NCBI GenBank assembly: GCA_022453515.1
Contig: JAJNNY010000002.1
Location: forward strand, 620,001-684,000
Length of the DNA stretch: 64,000 nt
Reading direction: 5' to 3'
Origin: Astrocystis sublimbata
Lineage: Eukaryota > Ascomycota > Sordariomycetes > Xylariales > Xylariaceae
The position numbers and the translations under genes were made by a program. Position 1 is the stretch's first letter. Each line of letters starts with the position of its first letter. Below are positions 1 to 8,608 of the stretch, in pieces. The notes under the pieces were generated by a model. The model was given only the letters and a program-made list of their open reading frames with translations, did no database searches and was not told where the DNA came from.

Positions 1-1397
1 TCCGGGCTGATCACGACTGTATTCTGCTGTCGCAAAGCCGTTACCTGAGCAGGAGCACGTATTAAAGCCCTGGTGTCCATTTCACGTATTTGTGGTTGCC
101 GGGCTACCGCCAATGGCGAGACATGGGCAGGTTGAGGAGCGAAGGGCGAGAGGTTGTGGCCTCGTATCAATGGCTGTTCTTGCTGTCTGCAGCTGGGGTT
201 AGGCACAAGCTGCGCTGAATTCTGCAAACCATGTTGATCAGCAGACTGCTCCGAATCCGTGTTACCAGAATTATCGGATCTACTAGCGTCTCGACTATCT
301 GAACTGATGATTTGTGAGTCTAGGTGCTTTGTCTGGTGATCTTGGGTCCCCGGAGGCTTGGTTTCTGTACGTGATGTACCAATCGTATTATGATCTTTGG
401 TAGCAGCAGCAGCCGCAGCAGTCGCAGGGGGTGTGCTTGAGATACTTGTTGTTTGAGCAACGAGACGACGAATGGCATCTGTTTGTTGAGGGCGAGGTGT
501 GGTAAAGGGCGAAGGACACGAGGTCAATGGTTGTGACGCAGGAACATGATTGCTTGCTTGACGTGAGGGCAGAGGTCTATTCTGCACCTGCGCAATTCCA
601 GCAGCGTTGCGGGCTTGGGGGGATTGTTGTGACTCGGGGGTATTATGTTGGCTAGAGTAGAATGTTCCGTCGTCAAATGAGTCACTGGCATCAGAAGCAT
701 TAGCAGTAGGGCTAGGCATGATGGACGTTGCTGGCGGCGCGGTGGCCTGTACGAGAGTAAGAGCCTTGGCTAGAATATCAGAGATATCAAGGTCTGGCAG
801 CTGTTCAGAAGCTTGAGTGCCGCCTCGGATTGATGACCTTTGCTCCTCAACCTGGTCGTTGAGTACTTTCTCCAGCTTCTGTCTCTGGATTTGAATCTCA
901 GCCTTTACAAGACCATCAGATTTCTGAAGTAGGACCGGGTCAACCTTTGGTTTCCCGGATCCAAATGGTCTAGATACGCCGGGGATATACGGCGCAGAGC
1001 TGGCCGGGGGGAATGATACAGCTGGTTGCTGCGAGTTAGCCTTGAATGACAGCATGTTGTCCACCGAGCGACCGTTAGCAGCATTGTTGTTGGTAGGCAG
1101 CTCTGTAGATGATGCTCCTACACGCTCAGGCGCGTTAGACAGAGGTCGGTTGGTAGAGGTCTGTTTGAGCACAGAAGAAGCCGGCACTTTTAAACGTGGG
1201 TGGTTGCCCGACACTACACGATCGCGGAAGTGAATGACCTTCTCATATTCGCGAATTTCGGCGTGCTCTGGGCTTGTCAGTGCGGCAGTAGCAGTAGCAG
1301 TAGCAGTAGCAGTAGCAGTAGCAGGAGTCGCAGTGGTAGTGAATGTGGCAGTGCCAGTGCACGCTGGCTCAGGGCCAGATGCTGCAACTCGCGACAT
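1..1397 (-). CDS. Uncharacterised Ser/Gln/Pro-rich protein, N-terminal part (runs off left edge)
   Basis: Reading the minus strand from an ATG at 1397 gives about 465 codons without a stop up to the window edge, so the 3' end is missing. The start is followed by a Thr-Ala dipeptide run (from the trinucleotide-like repeat at 1286-1324), then a compact segment with the motif EIREYEKVIHFRDRV (about residues 48-62). This looks like the only ordered part near the N-terminus. A short charged helix follows at about residues 180-205 (QRQKLEKVLNDQVEEQ). The rest is Ser/Gln/Pro/Asn-rich and probably disordered, with an alanine run near residue 345. I do not recognise the family and assign no function. 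The uninterrupted 1.4-kb frame and sensible codon use make it a real gene; whether introns lie further downstream cannot be seen. Confidence 0.72.
   Translation of the reverse strand, partial: MSRVAASGPEPACTGTATFTTTATPATATATATATATAALTSPEHAEIREYEKVIHFRDRVVSGNHPRLKVPASSVLKQTSTNRPLSNAPERVGASSTELPTNNNAANGRSVDNMLSFKANSQQPAVSFPPASSAPYIPGVSRPFGSGKPKVDPVLLQKSDGLVKAEIQIQRQKLEKVLNDQVEEQRSSIRGGTQASEQLPDLDISDILAKALTLVQATAPPATSIMPSPTANASDASDSFDDGTFYSSQHNTPESQQSPQARNAAGIAQVQNRPLPSRQASNHVPASQPLTSCPSPFTTPRPQQTDAIRRLVAQTTSISSTPPATAAAAAATKDHNTIGTSRTETKPPGTQDHQTKHLDSQIISSDSRDASRSDNSGNTDSEQSADQHGLQNSAQLVPNPSCRQQEQPLIRGHNLSPFAPQPAHVSPLAVARQPQIREMDTRALIRAPAQVTALRQQNTVVISP
1286..1324. repeat. CAGTAG hexanucleotide microsatellite, coding
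   Basis: Six and a half tandem copies of CAGTAG on the plus strand. Read on the minus strand they encode alternating Thr and Ala near the start of the protein at 1-1397. The six-base period keeps the reading frame whenever whole units are gained or lost. Confidence 0.9.
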
Positions 1398-2234
1398 TTC
1401 AAAGATTCAGATCAGCAGGGAACGATCCATCCGTCGATAATCGCAATGCCGACGCGTGATAGGTATATGATACAAATGGCTCAAATGCTAAGAATCAATG
1501 GAAAGACGCCCGTGCGCATGTGAGTGGTTTAGCAGACAGTCTGTCGCTACTGCGTACATGTAGGTAGTCAAGTTACAACTTGTGAGAAGAAAGGAGGAAG
1601 ATTGGGTGTGTGTCTGGTCGCGCAGCTCAGATGGAGCTCCTCTGCCCACTACTTCAGGTTTGGGAAATTTATTTTTTCAAACTTGCCGAATCCAGGAGCC
1701 CCTGGACTTTGGTAGGGACTGTACTGCCCAGCCGCCAGGTTCTGGCTGGGTACATGCAGCTAGGTAGTGGCAGGCGCACTGATCTAAGCCTGGTTGATCT
1801 AAGTTAGATACATGTAGGTACCTACTTACAGGGAGCTTCCCAGGTAGACCGCACCCACAGGTGCTCAAACCAGTACATGTGCCTAGGTAATTCTAGGTAT
1901 TGTAGGCACTTTCACATGCAATGATGGTGCATGCTAATTGGCGGGTATGCCTTCTGCTAGAGGGATGGAACCTCGAAGCTGCGCTGGTATGTGACGTATG
2001 GAGCCCATGAGGTACAGAACAAACACAACATATTGCACCTATCCTTGAATCGATTTGAACAACATTTGCATGCAATACTAATTCCCGAGGCTGTCCTCGA
2101 CCTTGTGTTGAAGGTAGTTAAACACTTGATCCTTGTTCTGCGCTTCTGAGAGGAACTTGTCAGTACGCGCCTTCCAGACCTCACTTTCGACGTCCTCTTA
2201 CGCCGAGGGACTATAAACACCTCAACAAGCCGTA
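1398..2234. other. Divergent intergenic region
   Basis: Lies between two divergently transcribed genes. It holds several TAGGTAC/TACCTA elements, for example around 1801-1830. I see no RNA gene or convincing open frame here. Confidence 0.6.
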
Positions 2235-3147
2235 ATGGGGTCACAAAACATAGAAAGCAATGGGACTTCTTCGTCCCGTCCCGTGTTTTTCTTGTAAGTG
2301 GCTGCTGCCTATAAAGCTCTATCTTTGACACTTGTCAGCTTGCGCTAATGTGCCACACAGCGACATAGACAACTGTCTATACCCGAGAAGTAGGTTGACA
2401 TGCAAACTTCAAGTTCATGCAAGCACTAGAGAAATAACTAGACCGGTCTTAGGCAGTAAGGTCCACGATATGATGGCAGAATTGATCGACGAGTACTTTG
2501 CGAGACACTTGGGAGTATCGCAGGAGGAGGCCACACGGTTGCACGCGGAGTACTACAAGAACTACGGGCTGGCCATCGAGGGGCTTGTCCGATACCACCA
2601 GATCGATCCGCTGGAGTACAACGCCCAGGTCGACGATGCGCTGCCACTCGAGGGCGTCATCAAGCCGAATCCAGGGTTGCGCAAGATGCTCGAGGACATC
2701 GACACGTCGAAGGTGAAGTTGTGGCTCCTCACCAACGCCTACGTCAATCATGCACGGAGAGTTATCAAGCTACTGGGAATCGAGGATCTATTTGAGGGAC
2801 TGACGTACTGCAACTACTCCGAGGTTCCCTTCCTGTGCAAGCCACAACCAGCAATGTACGAAAAGGCTATGAAGGAGGCTGAAATAGAGCGACCTGGGGA
2901 CTGTTACTTTGTGGGCAAGTCCCCCCCCCCCCAAACCTCTTGAGGCTACACAAAACTAACGCGCAATGTACGGCAACTAGATGACTCTTACGCAAACTGT
3001 GTTGCGTCGCAGAAACTCGGCTGGACAACAGCCCACTTGGTAGAGGAGGGGGTGCCGGAGCCAGAAACACAGGCATCACAATATCAGATTCGAGATCTGG
3101 AGGAGCTGCGGACAGTCTATTCGCAGTTTTTCAAAACGTCATGCTAG
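2235..3147 (+). CDS. SDT1: Pyrimidine 5'-nucleotidase (HAD superfamily, Sdt1/Phm8 type)
   Basis: Four exons, 2235-2293, 2361-2389, 2453-2914 and 2981-3147, join to a 238-residue protein. The HAD motif I is rebuilt across intron 1 as VFFFDIDNCLYP, with nucleophile D21 and acid/base D23. Motif II is in LLTNAYVNH, and motif III/IV follows as CYFVDDSYANC across intron 3. This family removes phosphate from UMP/CMP-like nucleotides in the cytosol; exact substrate is inference. The start at 2235 is the only ATG in frame with motif I. Intron 2 (2390-2452, 63 nt) is a multiple of three and stop-free, so its retention would add 21 residues after YPR. Intron 3 uses a GC donor (GCAAGT at 2915) and carries a poly-C run. 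Exon 2 is only 29 nt. Confidence 0.9.
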
Positions 3148-3511
3148 ACCAGTGCTAGACGTTATATTTCTATTTGTTTTCGGGAAAGCATGTAGCTGGC
3201 GGGCATAGACCGGATGGATACTGCAAATACCTGCGTGTTTGGACACCAGGCAGGCATAATTCAAGTCGGCGTATCGGACAGATGCGCTTTAGCCTGGTAG
3301 AAGTAGCTTGAGTCGTCTGCAAGCAAGCGCGCACAGCAATGGCAAAACATCCCTTGTTTCAATACTGGAAACACCAACCTCCGTCGTAATCAAACTGTAG
3401 TATAATGGGTATCGTATGAAAATCAAATCAGTCCACCTTCACCCTCAGCTAAGAAGCATCTCCTCCGTCTAACCCTGCCTCCCCCATCCTCGAGTAAATG
3501 TTGTGTTTGCA
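3148..3511. other. Convergent intergenic region
   Basis: A 3'-to-3' gap between the nucleotidase and the Med21 gene. It should hold both 3' UTRs. Nothing else is visible. Confidence 0.6.
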
Positions 3512-4126
3512 TCACGGTCGATGAATACTACGGATGACGCTGTTGATTTTGGCCAGAGCCTCCTCACGCTCTTTGATGGCCTCCTTTCGCTGAGCTTCTG
3601 CCACCTTCAGCTCTTCCTCAAGTTCCCGAATGTTGCGTTCCTGGTCTTGCTCGCTATTGTCAAGGCCGGGGAGTATCGAGATCAGCAGCTCGATCTGCTG
3701 CTCCTTGGTTATGAGGTCTTGGGCCAGCTCGACCAGCGCGGCTTGGAAAACGTCATCGGGGTGTGGTTCCACTGTTCCCAACCACTTTGATCAGTATGCT
3801 GGCTGACTGGACCGGCCGGCAGGTTATGCGAGTGTGCCGACCAACGTCGCAAGACAGGAGGTAAAAACGTTGCGGTGGGAAAGCTCATAGTCAACGAACC
3901 TTCTTGCTGGTCCGCCTCTTGCTTGGGGATGACAACGATCTGGTCGCGTGGGCCTAACGTTGCGAGACTGTGATGCTGGTTGATGTAGTTGATCGAGGCG
4001 ATGAATTGGGTCGCAAGCTGTCAAGACCATCCGCTTAGCTTGCGCTCTGCTTGACAGTTGTGAAGGGGTCTGAAGCGCACGCACCTGGTCAACAGCATCT
4101 TGCAGCTGTGTCAGCCTATCGCCCAT
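3512..4126 (-). CDS. MED21: Mediator complex subunit 21 (Srb7)
   Basis: Three exons on the minus strand, 4126-4085, 4017-3900 and 3771-3512, give 139 residues, close to the usual fungal length. The N-terminus [14 protein letters not shown] joins over a 67-nt intron to [16 protein letters not shown], the classic Med21 start. The C-terminal exon carries [23 protein letters not shown] (first part shown by 3771-3690) followed by a long Glu/Lys-rich coiled coil. Med21 pairs with Med7 to form the hinge of the Mediator middle module and is needed for RNA polymerase II transcription in the nucleus. Intron 2 (3899-3772, 128 nt) has a weaker GTTCGT donor, so the low-complexity join between residues 50 and 55 is the least certain part. 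Confidence 0.92.
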
Positions 4127-4815
4127 TGCATCGATACTTATCGGGTCAGGGCGAGTTTGTTGGCGTCCACTGTTTGTTCACACGAGTGCTAATGGGTTGA
4201 TCAAGTAGATGGCATAGTTGCCATGGAGGTGGAGGTAGTAGCGGGGTGTACGAGGAGGGAGTATTGGCGAAGCTACCTACTTCCCTACCCAAGGTACCTG
4301 AGCTCCTACAGTTTAGGGGCTTTATGCAAGACCCCAGGGGGGCCAGGTCCTACTCAGCTCGCCAGGCGAGCAGGGGCCCAGTATGCGTACATACACCCAC
4401 CTACATGTACCTAGGTAGCACCTGGACAGACCCGTCTGCTTCTGCTGTTAGAACCCAGATGATAATGAGATAAATGTCTGTATTACTATTATATATATTA
4501 TTCAACTGGGTTTATTCTTCCAAAGCTTCCAATTCCAGCGAATGTAAACATGGAGACAATATGCTTCGTCTCACCCGGCACCCTTGGTCAGCACGCCGTG
4601 ATTCTATGCTGGGGTACTCGCAAGTATCTGAGCTAGTCCAGTTTCCGGACGTCCCTAGGATAAACAACCGTACAGTACATCCAGAGTACCGCCCATTGTG
4701 CCAAGACCAAGGTATGCCCCGAAAAACCTACCGGATCCTCAGCATATTCTTCGCCATATTCCTACAGCCACAAGAAAAAAAAAAAGCTGCCTCCGCGGGC
4801 AAAGAGCGATGTGGG
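4127..4815. other. Divergent promoter region rich in TACCTA motifs
   Basis: Shared upstream region of Med21 and Rrg7. It carries the palindromic block CATGTACCTAGGTAG near 4402-4416 and GC-rich CCAGG/CCTGG elements near 4331-4375. The frame of Rrg7 stays open further upstream to 4474, but that stretch is AT-rich and not protein-like. Confidence 0.5.
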
Positions 4816-5553
4816 ATGTTCCAATACCCGGTCTCTTTGGCGGGCTGCCTCCGCTCACTCCCTACCAAGCGTCACGGCAAACACATCCGCATCAGAGGGC
4901 CGTCGTCTTTCCCGACGCGATTCTTGACGTCCGGCGCGCTCCATTACCCTGATGCACCCAGCAAAGACCAACACCACGACCTCGCTTCATATATTGCCTA
5001 CGCAGAGCGCACTGGCCTAGATGTGGAGTCTACAGTGTTCGTCGGCACGCATTACGAGTACCATGTGGCCTCGACACTCGGCATACTGGGCTTCGACCTA
5101 CGGCGCATAGGTGGCCATTCAGATAAAGGCATTGACCTCCTGGGGACATGGGGTCTGCCCTCTACGCCCAAAGACCTACCCTTACGTGTGCTGCTCCAAT
5201 GTAAGGCTTTTTCAACTCCCAAGTCTAGGATCAGCCCGCAGTACATTCGCGAGCTGGAGGGCGCCTATCTAGGCGCGCCAGCCGGATGGCGTGGTTCGGG
5301 CGTCATCGCATTCCTTGTCACTCAACGCCCGGCTACAAAGGGCGTCAGAGAGGCGTTGGCGCACAGTCGCTGGCCCCTGGGCTACGTCTCGTGCTCCGGA
5401 GAGGGCATGCTTGAACAGATGTTGTGGAATCGGAAGGCCGAAGAAGAAGGTCTCGAGGGCATGGGTGTCACGGCCAAGCTCTCGGACGATGACCGCCACG
5501 GAGATGCGCAACGTCTTGTGTTGACGTGGAAGGGGCGACCTTACTCGCCATGA
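4816..5553 (+). CDS. RRG7: Required-for-respiratory-growth protein Rrg7, mitochondrial (PD-(D/E)XK-like)
   Basis: A single exon of 245 residues if read from the ATG at 4816 (MFQYPVSLAGCLRSL), which gives a basic, Ser/Arg-rich start suited to mitochondrial import. The body matches the Rrg7/DUF2034 family: an STVFVGTHYEYHVASTLG block near residues 72-90, RRIGGHSDKGIDLLG near 95-110 and LLQCKAFSTP near 128-138. The D of GIDLLG and the QCK triad fit a restriction-endonuclease-like fold (D...QxK). In yeast the gene is needed for respiratory growth; its biochemical role is unknown. An ATG at 4474 lies in the same open frame, but the added 114 residues look non-coding. Confidence 0.85.
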   Translation: MFQYPVSLAGCLRSLPTKRHGKHIRIRGPSSFPTRFLTSGALHYPDAPSKDQHHDLASYIAYAERTGLDVESTVFVGTHYEYHVASTLGILGFDLRRIGGHSDKGIDLLGTWGLPSTPKDLPLRVLLQCKAFSTPKSRISPQYIRELEGAYLGAPAGWRGSGVIAFLVTQRPATKGVREALAHSRWPLGYVSCSGEGMLEQMLWNRKAEEEGLEGMGVTAKLSDDDRHGDAQRLVLTWKGRPYSP

Positions 5554-5887
5554 AACATTCCCCCATCGAGGAAGCCGGGGAAATGTTAGCCATGGCGTCG
5601 GAAGGGGCAAGGCAGACGCATACTATGCTCAATGAACAGACGAACAAAGACGCATAACGTAGCCACACATAGTCAAGCACGCAAACATGTCCATGGCTGG
5701 CTGCACAGCTAGAGTCAGGCTCGTAGTAAGAAGGAATTCGCACAGCCTTTCATCGGATGGGCACAGGAACTGGTGTTGAAAATCGTCTTCCGACAACTGT
5801 AGCTACTTTGCACTCCCATCCCGTCATCTGCGAAAGCAGAGCTGACGTGGCGTTAGCAGGGCAGAACACGGGTCGTCGGCCTACGAC
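5554..5887. other. Convergent intergenic region
   Basis: 3'-to-3' gap between Rrg7 and the small coiled-coil protein gene. No further feature seen. Confidence 0.55.
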
Positions 5888-6457
5888 TCAATCATCCCAC
5901 ATGGCAGCCTTGACCTTCTCCGCCTCCTCTTTCCGCCTCCGCTCCGCTTCGCGCTCTTCGTCTCGCTTCTTGCGCTCCTTCTCGCGCACGGCTCGATCGT
6001 ATGCCTTCTGTTCCTCCGTCGCTTTGGGCGCTCGTACGCCCAGCGCACTCGCGATCATGCGCCTTGCCACCGCATCCGTCTTCTCGGGTCGCTTGGTCGC
6101 ACCGTCGCCCTGTGTGTCTCGATAGCTGTAGCCCCCGTCGGCATGACTGCTCGCCAGCCAGGGTGCGTTGTTGCCGGTATCCCCACCCGGTTCCTGGCGG
6201 CCGTAGGAAGGGGAAATGGGGGTGGGGGGTGGGGCTGCGACGCCATCGCGGCTGGTGCTGTCGGGTTGTGTGGACGGCGTAGGGGGTTCAGTCTCGGCCT
6301 CGGAAGTGCTGCTTTCCTCGTCCTCCCATGAGTCGGCTACAGCTTTTTTCTTGGGCTTAGGCTTAGGCTTCGCTTTCGATGCGAATGAAGTCGGCGGTGT
6401 GGGGTCGAGTGACAGTCCTGTCATTGCTTTGGTAGCTTGTGATGTTGAGAAAGCCAT
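5888..6457 (-). CDS. Conserved small protein with C-terminal charged helix
   Basis: A single minus-strand exon of 189 residues. The N-terminal third is disordered with a basic KPKPKPKKK stretch (about residues 30-38) and an acidic SWEDEESSTSEAE patch right after it. The middle has TGNNAPWLASSHADGGYSYRD (positions 6170-6110). The C-terminal 60 residues form a strongly charged helix or coiled coil (TEEQKAYDRAVREKERKKRD) that ends in AAMWDD. I believe similar proteins of unknown function are widespread in sordariomycetes, but that is from memory. No catalytic motif, membrane segment or signal peptide is visible. Confidence 0.75.
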   Translation of the reverse strand: MAFSTSQATKAMTGLSLDPTPPTSFASKAKPKPKPKKKAVADSWEDEESSTSEAETEPPTPSTQPDSTSRDGVAAPPPTPISPSYGRQEPGGDTGNNAPWLASSHADGGYSYRDTQGDGATKRPEKTDAVARRMIASALGVRAPKATEEQKAYDRAVREKERKKRDEEREAERRRKEEAEKVKAAMWDD

Positions 6458-7309
6458 GATGATGCGCTCGCCGACAGATTTGACAAAGCTGTGCGTCCAC
6501 TGGCGACCACTTGCGCCAGAATCAAAAGCAGATGATTGTACAGAGGAGTTCGAGATCGAGTAGAGGATCGGATAGAAATATGGTAGCGAAAATAGAGGAA
6601 GAGGCCGAGAGTCGATGATCTCCGAACGTTGGTCAAGGCCCAGATATCCGATTTCAGTATCGGACCAATAAATTTGAATAAAGAAATCTGATGGCGGAAT
6701 AAAGAGAATATAAGTTAGGTAAGTAGTGTCAGCTTCAAGCTTGGAGATCTACCCACATGTAAACTTGAGGAGGCTCGAGGGGCACCTGAAGAGGGGTGGG
6801 TGAGGCGGACTCGAGGGGTCTGGGACCTGCACCAGATTACCCCACTTCCCCACACTTTCCCGTCGTAGCCCTGCTGGTACTTCGGTACTTTGGTAGGTAC
6901 TTTACTCCAAGTCCTGTTCCAGATTTTCGGTTTCTCTGGCAAGGTACCTACCTCCTACATGGGTGTAATTACCTCGTGTAAGGACATCAAAGAATAAGTT
7001 TTGTTGCTTTTCTTCAACGGACTCAAAGAATCCCATAGGTGCTGACTTTGAACAATCGGCCATCACTTCGTTCTGAGAACAAAGGTCTTTGGAGTGCTTT
7101 ACTTAACTAATTCATTGTGACTGTTATTCTGAAATAAAGGCACAATCCACATCGTATGCCGAGTAGTAGTATGCTTAGAGTATATATAAATACAAGCACC
7201 ACCCTAAAGGGGCTTGACCAAAGACGGAACACAGCTTCGAAAGCAACCATAATTACTACCCACCAGCTACATCAGCATACCAGTATCAGCCTCCACAGCT
7301 AACTCCAAG
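6458..7309. other. Divergent intergenic region
   Basis: Upstream of both the coiled-coil protein and the small membrane protein. Contains TACCTA/GGTACC clusters at about 6880-6955 and becomes AT-rich from about 7080 onward. No gene seen. Confidence 0.55.
7181..7190 (+). promoter_or_regulatory. Candidate TATA box (TATATATAAA)
   Basis: A strong TATA-like element 120 nt upstream of the ATG at 7310, followed by a pyrimidine- and CA-rich leader. Its position fits a core promoter for the small membrane protein gene. Confidence 0.5.
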
Positions 7310-7681
7310 ATGAACCGCTCAACATTACTTAACTCGGCCTTGGGCCGTCTCTTTTCAGACCGAATCACTCTCCTACTAGCGGCCCCATCCATCTTCTTAC
7401 AGGTGCCGTTAAAGGTTTGGTTACAGTTGTTGTTGGCATACTTTATCAGATTTTTGCTACTATGGACCACCATAAGCTTAATTGTATTTCTTTATAAGCA
7501 TGTTAACAAGACTGTTGTGAGACAGGCCTATGCTTCCATGTTCTACCGTACACTTGTTATCTTCTTCCTTATTTACTTCAGGTCTCTCGTGGCTTTGGGT
7601 TTGGCGTTAGACATGATTTCGTCCATTTTCAAAAGGATTCGTGCGAAAACATCAGCGAAGGACAAAGCGGCTGCTAGCTAG
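7310..7681 (+). CDS. Small multi-pass membrane protein, unknown
   Basis: A 123-residue frame with a good start context (CCAAGATG), a TATA box upstream and AATAAA at about 7762 downstream. Predicted by eye: three hydrophobic stretches, about residues 19-34 (ITLLLAAPSIFLQVPL), 38-63 (LQLLLAYFIRFLLLWTTISLIVFLY) and 80-102 (RTLVIFFLIYFRSLVALGLALDM). The tail is basic and ends in KTSAKDKAAAS. I recognise no family. Base composition is more AT-rich than the housekeeping genes nearby. It could be a lineage-specific gene; a spurious hydrophobic frame in AT-rich DNA remains possible, although the promoter-like context argues against it. Confidence 0.5.
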   Translation: MNRSTLLNSALGRLFSDRITLLLAAPSIFLQVPLKVWLQLLLAYFIRFLLLWTTISLIVFLYKHVNKTVVRQAYASMFYRTLVIFFLIYFRSLVALGLALDMISSIFKRIRAKTSAKDKAAAS

Positions 7682-8608
7682 ATTCCAGTTAGACACGCTT
7701 CGTTGTAATTTATTGCAATATAGAAAGAGTGAGTACTTCGTTATGTTACAACTGCTTTCCAAATAAATGAACAATTCTTCAAATCATGCCGAACTTGGAT
7801 TTAATCAGTCATCCTCTGTCACGCGACTAGTACAATTCAATTTTTATATGGTAAATAATCTTTGAAGTCCATAGGGCAACTGTAATTGTGCTGCCCCCAG
7901 ATCTGGATGGCTACACTACTAGTAGACACTAGGTACCTAGTGGTAATTAAACGCAGTGTCTTTTTGAATGCGATGTTGTGCTGAGAGAACAGCTTGGCAC
8001 CTCTAGTGCCGATGGGGCTAGTCTTGGTGTCATGGTCACACATGGGGCCAGGGATCTGAACCACCTATTCGGGGCCCAACCTCATTACAGAACAGAGCTT
8101 CACCTCTGGTAGCATGTGACAGTAGGTATCGATAAATCAGTGAGTTGACTGGTCGTTTTCAAGGGACAACTGCATGGCATTGCCTGTGTACAAGAGGCAT
8201 TGTCTGGTGATATTGCACTCCGTCTGTGGTTCACCTCCTATCGAAGAGACGGGATCAAGAAGCTGAGATTACGGCACTCGTGCGAATCCTTTATATTGAT
8301 CGTAGCACCCGACTAACTTAGCTGCTCCATCAGGCAGTCCCGAATTGGCAACCAATTACTACATGAGGTAGTCCCGAGTAACAGAATTTACCGTTACTTT
8401 CAAATCACGGAGTAGATGGTTCGTTCATTAGCCAAGTTCAATTAAGAAGCTATATATAGATACGTAGTTATATAAATTCCATGCGGCGCCAATCAATCGT
8501 AGTGAACGCAATCCCGTTGATTAACTTCATTTGCTGCAGCCCTCTCATTGATACACCTGCCTATCCCAAAGGGTAAGTTCTAGAGACGGCACCCATCAAC
8601 ACTGGGAG
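7682..8608. other. AT-rich intergenic region
   Basis: Gap between the small membrane protein and the P450, both on the plus strand. It has no convincing coding frame. It holds the 3' UTR of the first and the promoter of the second gene. Confidence 0.55.
8451..8460 (+). promoter_or_regulatory. Candidate TATA box (TATATATAGA)
   Basis: Lies about 150 nt before the P450 start codon at 8609, with a second AT-rich TTATATAAATT at 8468-8478. Likely core promoter of the P450 gene. Confidence 0.4.

Noticed and set aside
4474..4815. N-terminal extension of Rrg7 from an upstream ATG
   Set aside because: The extra 114 residues are not protein-like, and the ATG at 4816 gives a good mitochondrial presequence.
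6350..6372. GGCTTAGGCTTAGGCTT looks like a telomere-type repeat
   Set aside because: It is the complement of codons for Lys-Pro repeats in the coiled-coil protein at 5888-6457 and lies inside a good reading frame.
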